Source: Vitellaria paradoxa (lineage: Eukaryota; Streptophyta; Magnoliopsida; Ericales; Sapotaceae). Taken from it: a stretch of 64,000 nucleotides of DNA. The stretch's first letter is position 1. Each line of letters starts with the position of its first letter. The notes under the pieces were generated by a model that saw only the letters and a list, made by a program, of their open reading frames with translations, ran no database searches and was not told the DNA's origin. Shown here piece by piece: positions 46,477 to 57,882 of this stretch. The stretch covers positions 4,712,001 to 4,776,000 of the forward strand of contig CM034243.1 in the NCBI GenBank assembly GCA_019916065.1, written 5' to 3'. The position numbers and the translations under genes are program-made.

Positions 46477-47332
46477 ATTATTGCAATGATAATTAACTTT
46501 CATGATAAGAGCTGGATACAGCTATATACATATATATATATTCATCTCAGGGTTGATATATCAACTCAATTGAAGTATATATACAATGCCCACCTTGCTT
46601 GTTTAAAGAATAGGGAATGTACTATCTTATTTTAATATATATATATATATATGTGTGCGTGTGTGTGGCTGGAATGGAAACAGCATGTGCCAGTGCAATA
46701 TACGGTGGAAGAAAACAAAATGCTTATAATGTCATCCAATATTGTGTACTGGGGAATCACAACACATGCTAGATGCCTCAATTTAGGACCCAAAAGTTAG
46801 GACAACCGTTAATCCACATGTAATCACATGATAAGTTTGCAACCCATCAACTTATGTACCCCATTATCTGTCAATTAATCATATTGATAAAACCCCGAAG
46901 CTATTTAATTAATTTTTTCATCTTTTTTTAATTTATGACAAAAAAATTAGGTTCCCTCAATCCACCTTTCCCTCCTTCATGAGTTGAGTTTCGAATCAAG
47001 GAAGCAAAACCCAACTCAAAACACATGCTTTGCTGCAGGCACAACTAGGAATGAGTTGAATTACTCGTGAGTTAACCATGGATGATTTGTTAAGGCTTGA
47101 CTAAGCTCTAACTTTTTAATAAATGAATCGATTTTAGGTTTTTTTTTTTTTTTTTTTCAAGCTCTATTATTAAACAAGTTGGTACTGGGCTTGGAAAAAC
47201 TGGCTCATAAGCTCGGGGTCCACTTAATTTTTTCAGATATCAAACGTGAGATTGACTCAAGCTCAATAAAAATGCGACAAACTAAGCTGATTATATATCG
47301 TAGGAATTAAAACCAGCTCACTTACACTTCTA

Positions 47333-47900
47333 AGTAGGCGTATGCATGAGTCAATGCTTCAGATTTATATGTAACTCAAAATCGAATCGATTTTTTTTAG
47401 TTTTTAAATTTTGAACTCGAAACCGAACCGATTTTAAATTAGAGTCAAACCAAACTAAACTAAAAATATTGGGTACCAAACTAAACTAAAAATATTGGGT
47501 TAGTTTGGTTCGATTTTTAATTTAGGACATTTTAGGTTGGATTGTGTTCATTTTCGATTTAAGTCAATTCGATTTAAATTTTAGGACTATATAAATATTA
47601 TATTAAATATTTATATATTATAATATTATTTGATTTTGTTATATTATATAAACATTATATAATATTTATATATACTATATATTATACGTTTGTCAAGTTA
47701 GGTCAGTTTGAGTTATTTTCGATTCAGATTCGAGTTGTGTACCTATTAACCCTAACCCGAAAACTAAACTGAAAATATCAATTTTTTAATTTTTTTTAAC
47801 CTAGGATTGAACCAAATGATATAGAACCGAACCAAACCAAATTAACCTAGTCGGATTGATTTGATTATGGTGTTGTTTGATTTTTTTTGTGCACCCTTAT
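47333..47900. repeat. Candidate repeat rich in CGGTTCGATTTT / AACCGAACC words
   Basis: It lies between GTAGGCGTATGCATGAG and the reverse complement of AAGGGTGCACAAAAAA, a weak inverted pair. The interior has many ACCGAACCGA and TTTGGTTCGATTTTT words in both orientations. A 26-bp unit (ACCAAACTAAACTAAAAATA...) is repeated in tandem near 47455-47510. This is a common kind of plant non-coding repeat. Boundaries are uncertain. Confidence 0.4.
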
Positions 47901-48127
47901 CTCTAGAGGGAAAGCCTAGCCATAATTGAACACTCGAGGGTTTTTGTGTCAACTCAAAAGAGAACACCCACCTTATAACGACCACCCCCATTTCCCATTG
48001 TTTGTTTACACACACCAAACTGAAAAAAATAATAATAATAATTTGGAAAACCTCCCAACAACAATACATATAGTGCTCAATTAACACTACTCACCAGTCA
48101 CCACCACCAAAATTGGAGCTCATATCA

Positions 48128-50476
48128 ATGGCGGAGCCCGACTTGGAGAGCCCAAGTGTGATGCCGCGGCTCATCACCTTCCTCTCCTCTCTCCTGCAGA
48201 GGGTGGCTGAATCGAACGATCTCAGCCGTGGATTAATCCAGCAGCCCCAGAAAATGTCAGCCTTCCACGGCCTCACGAGGCCAAACATCTCGATTCAGAG
48301 TTATCTAGAGAGGATTTTCAAGTACGCAAATTGTAGCCCATCTTGCTTCATTGTTGCCTATGTTTATCTGGATCGGTTCGCTCAGAGGCAGCCCTCCTTG
48401 GCCATCAACTCTCTCAATGTTCATCGCCTGCTCATCACTAGTGTCATGGTTGCTGCTAAATTCATGGATGATATGTAAGTCTTTCAACTCCTTAGCTTGA
48501 ATTTCCTTGGTTTAGTTCTTCCTCATAGTTGAGATTCTGGCTCCGAAGCAGAGGACTGAAGTAGGTGTTTCAGTCCTCTCTATGTTTTATTTGTCTTAAT
48601 GTAAAATATTTACCTAAAAATATGAATAAAATAATTTTCACAAAAACATTTTACGAACGGAGCCTGCAACAAAAATGAAGTAGTCAGTGTTTTATTAAGC
48701 TTTTGTTTGAAAAGAGAAAATTCTAGCTACTCGATTTTTTTTTTAACTTTTTTTTGGAAGGATTATATTTACCCGCTTATATTTTAAATTTATTTTAAAT
48801 TATGAAAGATGAAAATGTTAAATAAACAAAAAAATTTAAAAATTAGATACTAAAAATTAATTTTTTTCCTCTCCCAATAACGGCAAAAAAAAAATGACTT
48901 TTTTCTTCTTTCCAAACTAACTCTTAGTTTTTCTTGTAACTGCTTGATGAGGAGAGGAGAATTTTGAGATTAATTGCTGGATTTGTTTTCTGGGTTTGAT
49001 TGCTTTTTGGTTTTTAATTGCTTTTTTCATGTTTACAACTAGGTGATCAGATTCCTTTCCCTCCGACTTTCCAATCATTTGTTCCCTGTGTTTTCTGGGA
49101 ATTAAATTTCCTGAAATGTCCAAGAACTCCCTGCACCCTGCCACTCAATTAAATTTCACTTTCCAAGCCAGCTTTTTCAGATACTCAATTAAAGCTTGAA
49201 TTTATTTATTTATATTTATTTTTTTAATTTTTGTTGCTTAAAAACTTATTAACTTGCAACTGAAAGCTTCAGAAATGGCCAGCAGTGTTCTCTTACTTTT
49301 ATTATTATTATTACTACTTTTTCTCAAAACACTCAACCCCAAAAGAGTGTCTATTGTCCCAAGGTTTCCACTAATAAATTGGAAGTGTTTAAATGGGTAT
49401 TACACTCTCAAGTGACTCTTGCCTGATCACGAATACTAACATTTTTTTATAGATTAATATATATGTATAGATCACAAATACAAACATTTTTTTATAGGTT
49501 AATATATATATATATTGTGCGGGAAAATTTTAACTCCCTTTTTCTATGAATCCCCTTCTCTCTTATTCCGATAAACTCTCTTCTGACACGAACTTGCATG
49601 AAAAAAAATAGTAAAATAAAACGGTCAAAATTGATCCCCGACCAAGAACTCTTTGATTCTTAAGTCAGTTATAAACATTGATAATAATCTCGTGTATATA
49701 TATATATAAAGAGAGAGAAGAGGGAAAGAAGAACTTTTACATTGACTACGTACATTTTATAAAGTGAGAATCTAATATATTTTATATTGATTTGACTATA
49801 CAGTTGTGATATTAAATAATAAATGATGTAAGCCTTGAGATCCCTGAGAAAGTGAGTTTATTATATATATTTTGCAAATCATCTCTCCTGACACACTTTA
49901 GTGCAATAAATAAACTATCAAATCATATGATGTAATTATCAAATTATTTAGTCTCAATTTAACAAAAATATAACCTCTCTGATTGGAGGACGTATATAAT
50001 TTATGATTGGAAAGTACTATTGTCATCAGGTGAAATATTTTTTGGCCATACATGGGCATATGGTAAATTTATTAAGTTTAATCAAGGCATATATATATAT
50101 ATATATATGTTAGTGTTTAATTATGAATTTTGTGGTTTTAAAAATTAGCAGGTATTACAATAATGCTTACTATGCAAAAGTCGGAGGGATCAACACAGCA
50201 GAGATGAACGTTCTTGAAGTGGACTTCCTATTTGGACTGAGCTTCCACTTGAATGTGAGTCCAACCACTTTCCGCACCTACTGTTCCTACCTCCAGAGGG
50301 AGATGCTGCTGCTTCGGCCTCCTCCGGATCACCCCCTTATAATTAATTTAGCAGATCAATCCTCCAATTCCATCAATGTTGCACAAAAGCACCACCTCTG
50401 CTACAATAATGAAGATCATCAACCAAAACCAACCTCACATCATCAAGAACAACATCAGCAGCAACTAGCTGTTTAG
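48128..50476 (+). CDS. CYCP4: P-type cyclin (cyclin-U4-like)
   Basis: Two exons, 48128-48474 and 50152-50476, join at a split Met codon (AT|G, in DDMYYNNAYY) to give 223 residues. The cyclin box covers about residues 20-160. It contains SIQSYLERIFKYANCSPSCF, AYVYLDRFAQRQPSLAINS, NVHRLLITSVMVAAKFMDD, AYYAKVGGINTAEMNVLEVD and FLFGLSFHLNVSPTTFRTYC, all strongly conserved in plant CYCP4/cyclin-U4 proteins. The C-terminus is a low-complexity His/Gln tail ending QQQLAV, which the family also shares. These cyclins are PHO80-like partners of CDKA. In plants they are linked to cell division and to phosphate or sugar signalling; here this is inference. The 1.7-kb intron holds no recognised gene. The start is the first in-frame ATG, giving MAEPDLESPSVMPRLI. 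Confidence 0.94.
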
Positions 50477-53398
50477 ATCTCTCTCTCTCTCTCATGGGTT
50501 GGCAAATTGATTAAGCCCATGACCTTTGTACTAAACCCTTTAGTTTCTTTCTAAGTTTTATTATCATGGGTGTTAGTATACACTGAGGAGTATGTCTTCT
50601 TTACCGTCTGACAGTCAATATATATATGTATATACTATTACATAAGGGTGAGAGATTTGGACTATAGAGTAAGAAAAATTAATAAAAAAGTGTATTTATC
50701 ATTTCTTTACATAAAACAAATATTAAAAATAATAACTAGATTAAAAAAAATATTAAAAATATCTTTGTTTTTTCTTCAACCGAGAAAAAATTACACTTAA
50801 AAATTTTTAATTCATATAAAAGAAAATGCAACATAAGTAAGATCTTAAATTTACGTTTCAATTATCATTACTTCTAATCTTATCAAAATTTTTGAAGTAC
50901 TTCTCCGATCGTTAATTGGAGGTCTAAGCATTAGTCGGGATTACCCTACTTTTTTTTTTTTTCTTCTTTGTATGATGCCTTTAAATTGTTTATAACTACT
51001 TACAATTCTAATAATACCAAAAAATAAAAAGTTATAACTATTAGATAATTAAATAATTTCAAGGTTTAATAATTATTAATCTGATTATTTCGATTTAAAA
51101 ATCTGAACCCTATAAAAATTGGATGAATTCGAAATGTAAGATAAACCCAAATCAAAAACCTCGCCGAGATACTATGGAGGTCTTGTCCAAGCAAATTAAG
51201 ATTCCACTCCTTGAGGGGGTGCTTCAAAAGTTGGCAGTGTGTTCTTACTGATCAGATTCAGACCCAACCTGGAAAGGAAAACGAGTGATGAACAGTGAGG
51301 GCTACCTTTTGGTGGACATGGGTAAGTAGGCGGCAAGTACGTGATACAGAAGTGATTATATATATATAAATGTTTGCGGTCATTTTTGGGAGTGAAGACA
51401 ACCTGTGCTATTTGACAGTTGTATTGATTCTTCATTTTTGGGAATGAAGACAACTGTGCTATGTGACAGTTGTATTGATTCTCCAGAGGAAACACATAGA
51501 ACATGGGCATACATGCCCAAAGTAGCTTTGCCACAACTCAAAAGGTTAGGTGAGTTGATTTTAGTTTGGGAGTTAGAAGTTTACCATTTCAAATTTTTAG
51601 GTTTGAACTCTTTCTTAAGAATTTTTGGAGCCAGTCTCCTCGGTGCCATGCACAGTAAAGTTGGCAAGACGTGTTTTTTTTACTGAACGAATTGTATTCA
51701 GTTCTTGAGTGTGGGTTTAAATTTTCACTATTGTACGAGTTCATGACTTATCCCTACACATATTAAAAAGTCAATATGTACGATACAACCATGTGCCAAC
51801 TTGAGAAATCAGAGATAGAGTGAGAGAGATGACAATAAGTTGAGGTGGAGTGAATAGATTTCTTTTACTTTTCATGGGTATTAATTAATTTATTTGTTCT
51901 TCGTCTTGTGATTAATTAACTATCAAGGCATGCTAGAATAATTAATTTTATTATAGGCCTATGTCTTTAAATAAAATAATAATTATTAAAAAATTATCAA
52001 AATAATACAACAATAATATATTTTTTTAACATGTTTTTTAATTAAAGTGATAACCCACGAACTTTTTCAAATAAATATTTCTCATAACATAACCATGACT
52101 CTTAAATAAAAATAAAAATATGGCAATAGTGTCATTCTAATGTCAAAAAAAATTCTAATAAATAAGTATTTTTTTTCTTAATTATATATGGTGATGGAGA
52201 TCTAATTTTCAGTACCATGGTTGTTTGGAATTTATTCTTGCTTGCTTGCTGTCCTTACAATATAAATTTGCATTACTCTGCATTGTCATGTGTCAACATT
52301 AGGTCTAAGTGGGGTCTTGAAAATAACGTAACCCAACTACATGTGTAGTTCCAACGTGCTAGCTACATTCATTAATTCTATGATACTATTTTTTTTTTTT
52401 TTTTCAGTTAAAACATTATATTGGCATAGACATCGTAATTAAATTAATTGCGCAAACAATCCCATTGACTATTTATACTAAAATAAGCAATTATCTTAAT
52501 TCAAAACTTATGATAATAATATATAAAACACAGTTCTTTTATGTTTTATTAATATATATATATATATATAATTCAATTATTATGAAATAAAATCTAATGA
52601 CAAATGGCTCAATATCAAATTGTTTGACGCCCATTTGAGTCTTTTCACATTGAAAGTCACATGTATAGGTATCTTGATTAAAGGATTAGAGTTGTTACTG
52701 ATTTCGAGGATCTTCCAATTACTCAATCAAGGGAAATAATTAAATTTTTAACGTAGAAATTAATATGGATTTGTTTGCGACTATTAAGCAGTTGGAACTG
52801 ATCGATTTGACATTTGAGCCTCATGCAATCAAGTACATGCATCGGGCCTAATTATACGATAACGACAAGGAATTGCCACCGAAAATCACAACACCATTGG
52901 TTCACAATTTGCCACGTGTCTCCAAGTCATGTGACAACACCATGGCATCACTGCTCGGGAGCACGCTTGGGGTTGAAAATATCTACACCTCCCCGCACCC
53001 CCCGGGGCCCGGCGCCGCCTTCTTTTTTTTTAAATTCAATTTGCGCTTTGTCCTTGGAACTTGGGAGGGTAGAAAGGAAAGGAAAGGAAAGGAAAAGAAA
53101 GGGAAAAGAAGGGAAGGGTATTAAAGTAAAAATAAAGGAATGGAATCGGATGGGAAGGGAAATAAAGAAAATAGAAGAAAATTAACTAATTTTTAGAGTA
53201 ATTATTTTTATATTTCTTGTATTTAAGGTTAAAATCACTTATATCTTTTTATTTTGTTATTATGTACTAATAATATTTGAACTCATGATTAAAGTAAAAA
53301 TTTGAATATAACTGTTGAAGTTAATGATGCGTGAAATACACTGTTATACAAAGTGTAAGTGTTGATTATCTAAGCCAAAAAAAAAAGATGAACAAACC
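50477..53398. other. Cyclin 3' flank and intergenic DNA, no gene seen
   Basis: A CT tract follows the cyclin stop (50478-50492). The rest is AT-rich. It has a 52-bp tandem duplication at 51381-51482 marked by CATTTTTGGGAATGAAGACA, and a GGAAA-type tract at 53075-53110. Frames at 51196-51686 and 52814-53185 overlap these repeats and show no domain. Confidence 0.55.
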
Positions 53399-53573
53399 AA
53401 TATTCCCTTCCAGGCAATGCTATCATCTTCCAAGCCTTCGTCGCCCAAGACATAGCCTCTGGTTTCGATTTTTTCAGACAAGAATTCTCTGACAAGATCT
53501 CCCCTCTCATCAAATATTTCTCCAGCTTCAATCCTCTCGAAAACGAACTCATCAATGAGGAAGAACCATCGTA
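53399..53573. pseudogene. Coding-like fragment interrupted by a SINE
   Basis: Less AT-rich than its flanks, this stretch follows TTCCCTTCCAG, a good splice-acceptor-like site. It stays open in one plus frame (AFVAQDIASGFDFF...) and in a minus frame. Another plus frame from ATG at 53418 is Ser-rich (MLSSSKPSSPKT, stop, then PLVSIFSDKNSL and SPLSSNISPASIL). That pattern faintly recalls the N-terminus of FLZ (DUF581) proteins, but no zinc-finger part follows. The SINE at 53574 duplicated the last 13 bases. The identity is not established. Confidence 0.3.
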
Positions 53574-53835
53574 GGCCCCGAAAGGGGTAGTTGAGTTGGT
53601 TCGGATGGCAGGCTGAAAGGTCTCGGACCAATAGGTCCTAGGTTCGACTCCTCTCCGGGGGGCAATCTTTCCTCTAATTGTGAAATGCCATCTAACAGTC
53701 TTCTCAGCTAAGCCGGTTAGCCAGGGCTTGCCTAAGTTGATTTACCCTCTATGATTCTTTGCCGGCTAAGGTCACAGAGCGAGTTTCACCCAGTGCGCAC
53801 TCTTATGATAAAGGCTGCGGGTTTCCTCGTACCAA
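53574..53835 (+). mobile_element. tRNA-derived SINE (~262 bp) with 13-bp target duplication
   Basis: The body starts GGCCCCGAAAGGGGTAGTTG, with A-box-like GTAGTTGAGTTGGTTCGGATG (first bases) and B box CCTAGGTTCGACTCC. It then runs through CTAATTGTGAAATGCCATCT, AGTCTTCTCAGCTAAGCCGG and CAGTGCGCACTC to GGGTTTCCTCGTACCAA. Both flanks carry AAGAACCATCGTA (53561-53573 and 53836-53848). A full-length relative lies inverted at 60704-60967. No ORF is expected in such elements. Confidence 0.85.
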
Positions 53836-54074
53836 AAGAACCATCGTAACCCAAAATTAGGGTTTTCAAGCACAAAGGTTACACACACATATATAAACAA
53901 CTTCATTTTTTCAAGAAATCCATACTAGGATTTCTTGAAATTAGGGTTTTCAAGCACGAAGGTTACACACACAAATATAAGCAACTTCATTTTTTCAAGA
54001 AATCCATACAATGTCTGATTAAATTTTCACCAAAATTGCTTGAAGTCTCATTTTTTTCATCTGAGACTCTAATT

Positions 54075-54108
<34 letters not shown>

Positions 54109-55422
54109 AATATCAAGAGTAAAAGGTTGACATTAATAGTGGAGATTAGGTGTATTACTTTACTTGAAATTAAGATCTAGAATCTGAGTTATAGGCTCTC
54201 AAAGCAACAGAGGTACTCTTGCGATCGCAAGATTAAGAGGATCATTGATTTCAAGAATGTTGATTCTAATTTATGTTATGTATTTGTATCGTGAATTTTG
54301 CATAAATTTTGTTTCTCATATATCTTCTAAGAAGAATTTTAAATTTGAAAAAGATTTTTTTTCTTTAGTTTGTAATTATATGTTTAGAATTTGAAGAAAA
54401 TTTCTTAAGTCAATAATAATGAAAATTGTGTGAAAAGAGGAAAGTAAAAAAATAGATGAGAGAGAAAAGGATGGCAAAAAAGAAGAAAATGATAGTTGTA
54501 TATTTCTACCACTTAACGTAATGCTATCCATTATTTTACTTTAGTTACAAATACAGGAGTTATTAGTACATAATGACAAAATAAAGTATAAGTGATTTTG
54601 ACCCTAAAAATAAAATATAAAAAAAATTACCCCCTAATTTTTTTTTTTAATTAAGGAGAAATGAAAAGAGGAATGGAGGTAATATTTATTTCTTCATTTG
54701 GGATAACGAAGAGAAATAAAAGATGTAAGAAATAAAAGATGTGAAGGACATGGTTAAAAATACCATTATACCCTTTTAAAGTATATTATTACATTAAATA
54801 GAATTATCACTTTATTATTTTAATTATATACAAAATATTTACAATAATATACATGATTATTAACAAGATAATATTCAATCCAAATGCAAAATACTTACCA
54901 AAAAAAAAAAATCCAAATGCAAAATATTTTTTTGTTTAAGGCAATTCAATTTTTGATCAAACAATCCATCTTCCTACAATTCCGAACCTGACCAAAGCGA
55001 AATAATGACGATGATAATGATAATAATTCAATCTCATTATCAACACGAAGGCTCAAAAAGTTACAACCAGAATAGTTCTCCCCAGCTCCGTCAACTTGAT
55101 CGCTTTAGAAATAGGATTGAAAACGAGCCAAACTACTTCTGCATGGCTCAAGAAAAACTACTTGAGCCTGAACTCAATTTGCAAGGAATTCAACTAACTA
55201 AAATAACATTGTTTCAGTCAAAAAAAATAATATATATATATATATATTTTATCAAACTGACTCACAAACCTTTAAACTGAACTTGAAACTCAAATTTTAA
55301 ATAAACCACAAATCAAACTCGAATTGGATTTACATAATTTACACTCAAGCATCGAGAGAATAGATCAATTCCCGACCACCAAGTAATAATTTCTCATTCT
55401 ATACTGAGATCAAACAAATAAA

Positions 55423-55560
55423 GGATGTGTTTGGCCCAACGATTTTTATTGAAAATCTCTGTAAATCTTTAAAAACTTATAAAAGTAATTTACTTTTTAT
55501 CCGACTGTACGAATTACAAACTCACAATTTATCTCACTTTTTCTCACTCCAAACACACTC
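55423..55560 (+). repeat. MITE, GTTTGG family (subtype a)
   Basis: It starts GGATGTGTTTGGCCC, has TTTACTTTTTATCCGACTGT and ACGAATTACAAACTCACAAT, and ends TTTTTCTCACTCCAAACACA. Confidence 0.65.
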
Positions 55561-56154
55561 ATAAAATAAGAAATTATTGCAGAGAATTACTACATGCCGG
55601 CAATCTAGCGTAATCTCTCAAGTTGACTTAGGTACGAAAATACGGGTTCCATTTTCACACCTTAATATTTTTATTCGCGGTAATAGATTTATATTGCTGC
55701 ACGGCACCGCCAATGTGTAATGCTTTACTCCAACCAACTGAAAAAAAGAAACTTTGGTCCTTCCCCCAGACCCTCGAATTCAACTGTGCTCAGGCAACAA
55801 CGGTACCGACGATGATAACTCAACCCACACACCAAAGCTAAAGAATCCTATTAACTTTTTTGATAATTGTATTAAATATATAAATATTTTTTCATATACC
55901 CATACTCTTGATTAAGAAAATTAATAAATCTGACTCTTAGATAGATAGATATATATATATATACACCTAACATCTGTACCCAGTTCCATATAACATACGT
56001 CCAAATAGACACTCGTAATTCCATGTCCAGACCACACTAACCGTAAGTCCCCCATTTCCATTCAAGTATGGATTGAATACAACTGCAAATTTGCAACGCA
56101 TAAGCAATAATACGAGATAATTCAAAATCAGAAATCAGCCCTATTCCCGAATGA

Positions 56155-56525
56155 GCTGTTTGAAGCTCCAAATAAGTTTAAAAAAACTCCAAAAAAAACT
56201 TCAAAAGTTTCAACTTTTTGAAACTCAATGAAATACCAACTTTTTCGAAAAAATTTGTCAAAATCCGTTGAAACAAATCATTATAGTGCATTCCAACAGA
56301 TTTTGATAGATGTTTAAAAAGGTTAGACTAACATTTATATCAAAAATTTTATGACATGTCACTTTGTATAATTTTTAACAATTTTATATCAAATCACAGA
56401 CAAACATTCAACCATCGTTTCAAAACAACTTTTTGCACTCTCAATCCCAAAAAATTTCACTTTTGTTAACTTTTGTTTGTTTTTTTTTTTTTTTTTTTCT
56501 ATTCTAACACACTCCAAACAGCATC
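56155..56525 (+). repeat. Dispersed element sharing a GTCAAAATCCGTTG core
   Basis: It starts GCTGTTTGAAGCTCC and ends CACACTCCAAACAGC, a near-perfect inverted pair (GCTGTTTGAAG / CTCCAAACAGC). The interior GTCAAAATCCGTTGAAACAA, GACATGTCACTTTG and AATTTTATATCAAATCA blocks recur, inverted, at 6541-6955. Confidence 0.6.
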
Positions 56526-57042
56526 ACGGGGAGCATTTATAGAGTCCCATAAATGCCGTAGCCAAAGGAACCCAGACTCAGCAACTTAAAGATAGAAATG
56601 GAATAATTAACGACTGCACGACTATTGCTAGCACACTTCTTGCCAAATCTTCAATTATTACATGGGCAATAGAATGAACATAATACAGAAATTAAACAAG
56701 ACAATGTTTAAACTAACAGTCAGATTATATCATACGCAACAGCTAATACATTACAGCACCAAGTGGAGTATTAACATGCTTGCCCTTCTACAAAATCGAA
56801 GTGCTAAAAACCCAGAAATAAAAGCATTTCTACCAATCTTCTTCCATAATGCCATGTCATATGTTTCACAAATACATTCCCTCTTCTAAGGTCAAGACTT
56901 CAGAGCAAACAACAACTATTGCCCATATTGCCCACATTCGAAACTTAGATGTTCAGTTGGCATCCAACAATCCCTACAATATAATCTGACTAGTTCTATA
57001 GTTCTAATTTTAGTAATTTACTACAAACAAATAATCATATAT

Positions 57043-57168
57043 CTCCGTTTGGTTTGCTATAATTCTCTAAAAATCTCTAAAAACCTCTAAAAATTAATCA
57101 CTTTTTATCTCATTGGCAAACCCACAATTTATCCCGTCTCATCTTACTTTACACTCCAAACATACCCA
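57043..57168 (+). repeat. MITE, GTTTGG family (subtype a), short copy
   Basis: CTCCGTTTGGTTTGCTATAA begins the copy, then repeated AAAATCTCTAAAAACCTC and CACTTTTTATCTCATTGGC. It ends TTACACTCCAAACATACCC. The ACGAATTAC block is deleted compared with the other copies. Confidence 0.6.
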
Positions 57169-57882
57169 TAATGGTGCTAGGAAACTGACCTAAGCAATAT
57201 TTAAGAAATTGAAATTTTTGCAACAAGATATGTTTTTTCCGAAAATTAAGAAATAATCCCCCAGCATTTTGCTGCAGCCATAATAACTGATATTTCAAAT
57301 GCACAACAGCCATAAACAGGAACATTTTCAAATACAAACTTCCATCTACCTTTGCATATTCCCTTTTCAAGTCTGGCATAGTATCCCATTTCTAGGTCCC
57401 AACTCAACTCATAATTATTGGGCATCAAACCAATGCCCAGCCCCCAAAAATTACAAGTTTTCTGTTTTACAAATTGAAATAACCATGCAAAATATCGCAA
57501 TTGAAAACAAAAGGAAGAGAATAGGACAAAAATCAGAGAGTCACTGATACTTATGCTCGACCTTTCTAAATCATAAATAAACAGAACATTTTCATTGGCA
57601 TTAAATGTGTAATTTGAAATTAAATCCACATTCATCCCAAGCAAGCTACAACTATTCCATGTTCGATTTGCTCTAGTACTAAATCAATTTGGGGGAGAAA
57701 AAGTAAAACCCAAAAAAAAAAAAAAAAGGAACTAAACGTGAAAAATCTAACTACGAAACTTACATAGATTCATTACCTATCAGAGTTTCCAAACTAATTG
57801 GTCAAGTTCAGAGAGCTCCATGTCTCCGGAAGAAGGCATTCTTGAGATTCCAATTGAGAATTCAGGATTCCATTATAGACTT

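Larger units (their letters stand above)
40291..48127. other. Gene-free, repeat-rich DNA between PRA1-B and the cyclin gene
   Basis: No supported gene was found in 7.8 kb. The contents I can place are a short SINE (41304-41410), MITE-like elements (41585-42023, 43629-43780, 44799-45069, 45136-45455, 45966-46132, 46324-46476), a candidate repeat at 47333-47900, and many (TA)n tracts. A GC-richer patch at 43387-43620 is described separately. Reading frames here are short and mostly simple-sequence. Confidence 0.6.
53849..57882. other. Intergenic DNA upstream of the trihelix 3' end, no gene seen
   Basis: It contains an 84-bp tandem duplication (units start at 53856 and 53940 with ATTAGGGTTTTCAAGCAC), a long CT tract at 54080-54108, MITE copies at 55423-55560 and 57043-57168, and a larger repeat at 56155-56525. 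The trihelix gene's 3' UTR must lie in the last few hundred bases. The overlapping frames at 57149-57644 show no domain. Confidence 0.55.

Noticed and set aside
57149..57644. Minus frames of 76 and 132 codons downstream of the trihelix gene
   Set aside because: They overlap each other and a plus frame in AT-rich DNA and lack motifs; they probably include the trihelix 3' flank and part of a MITE.
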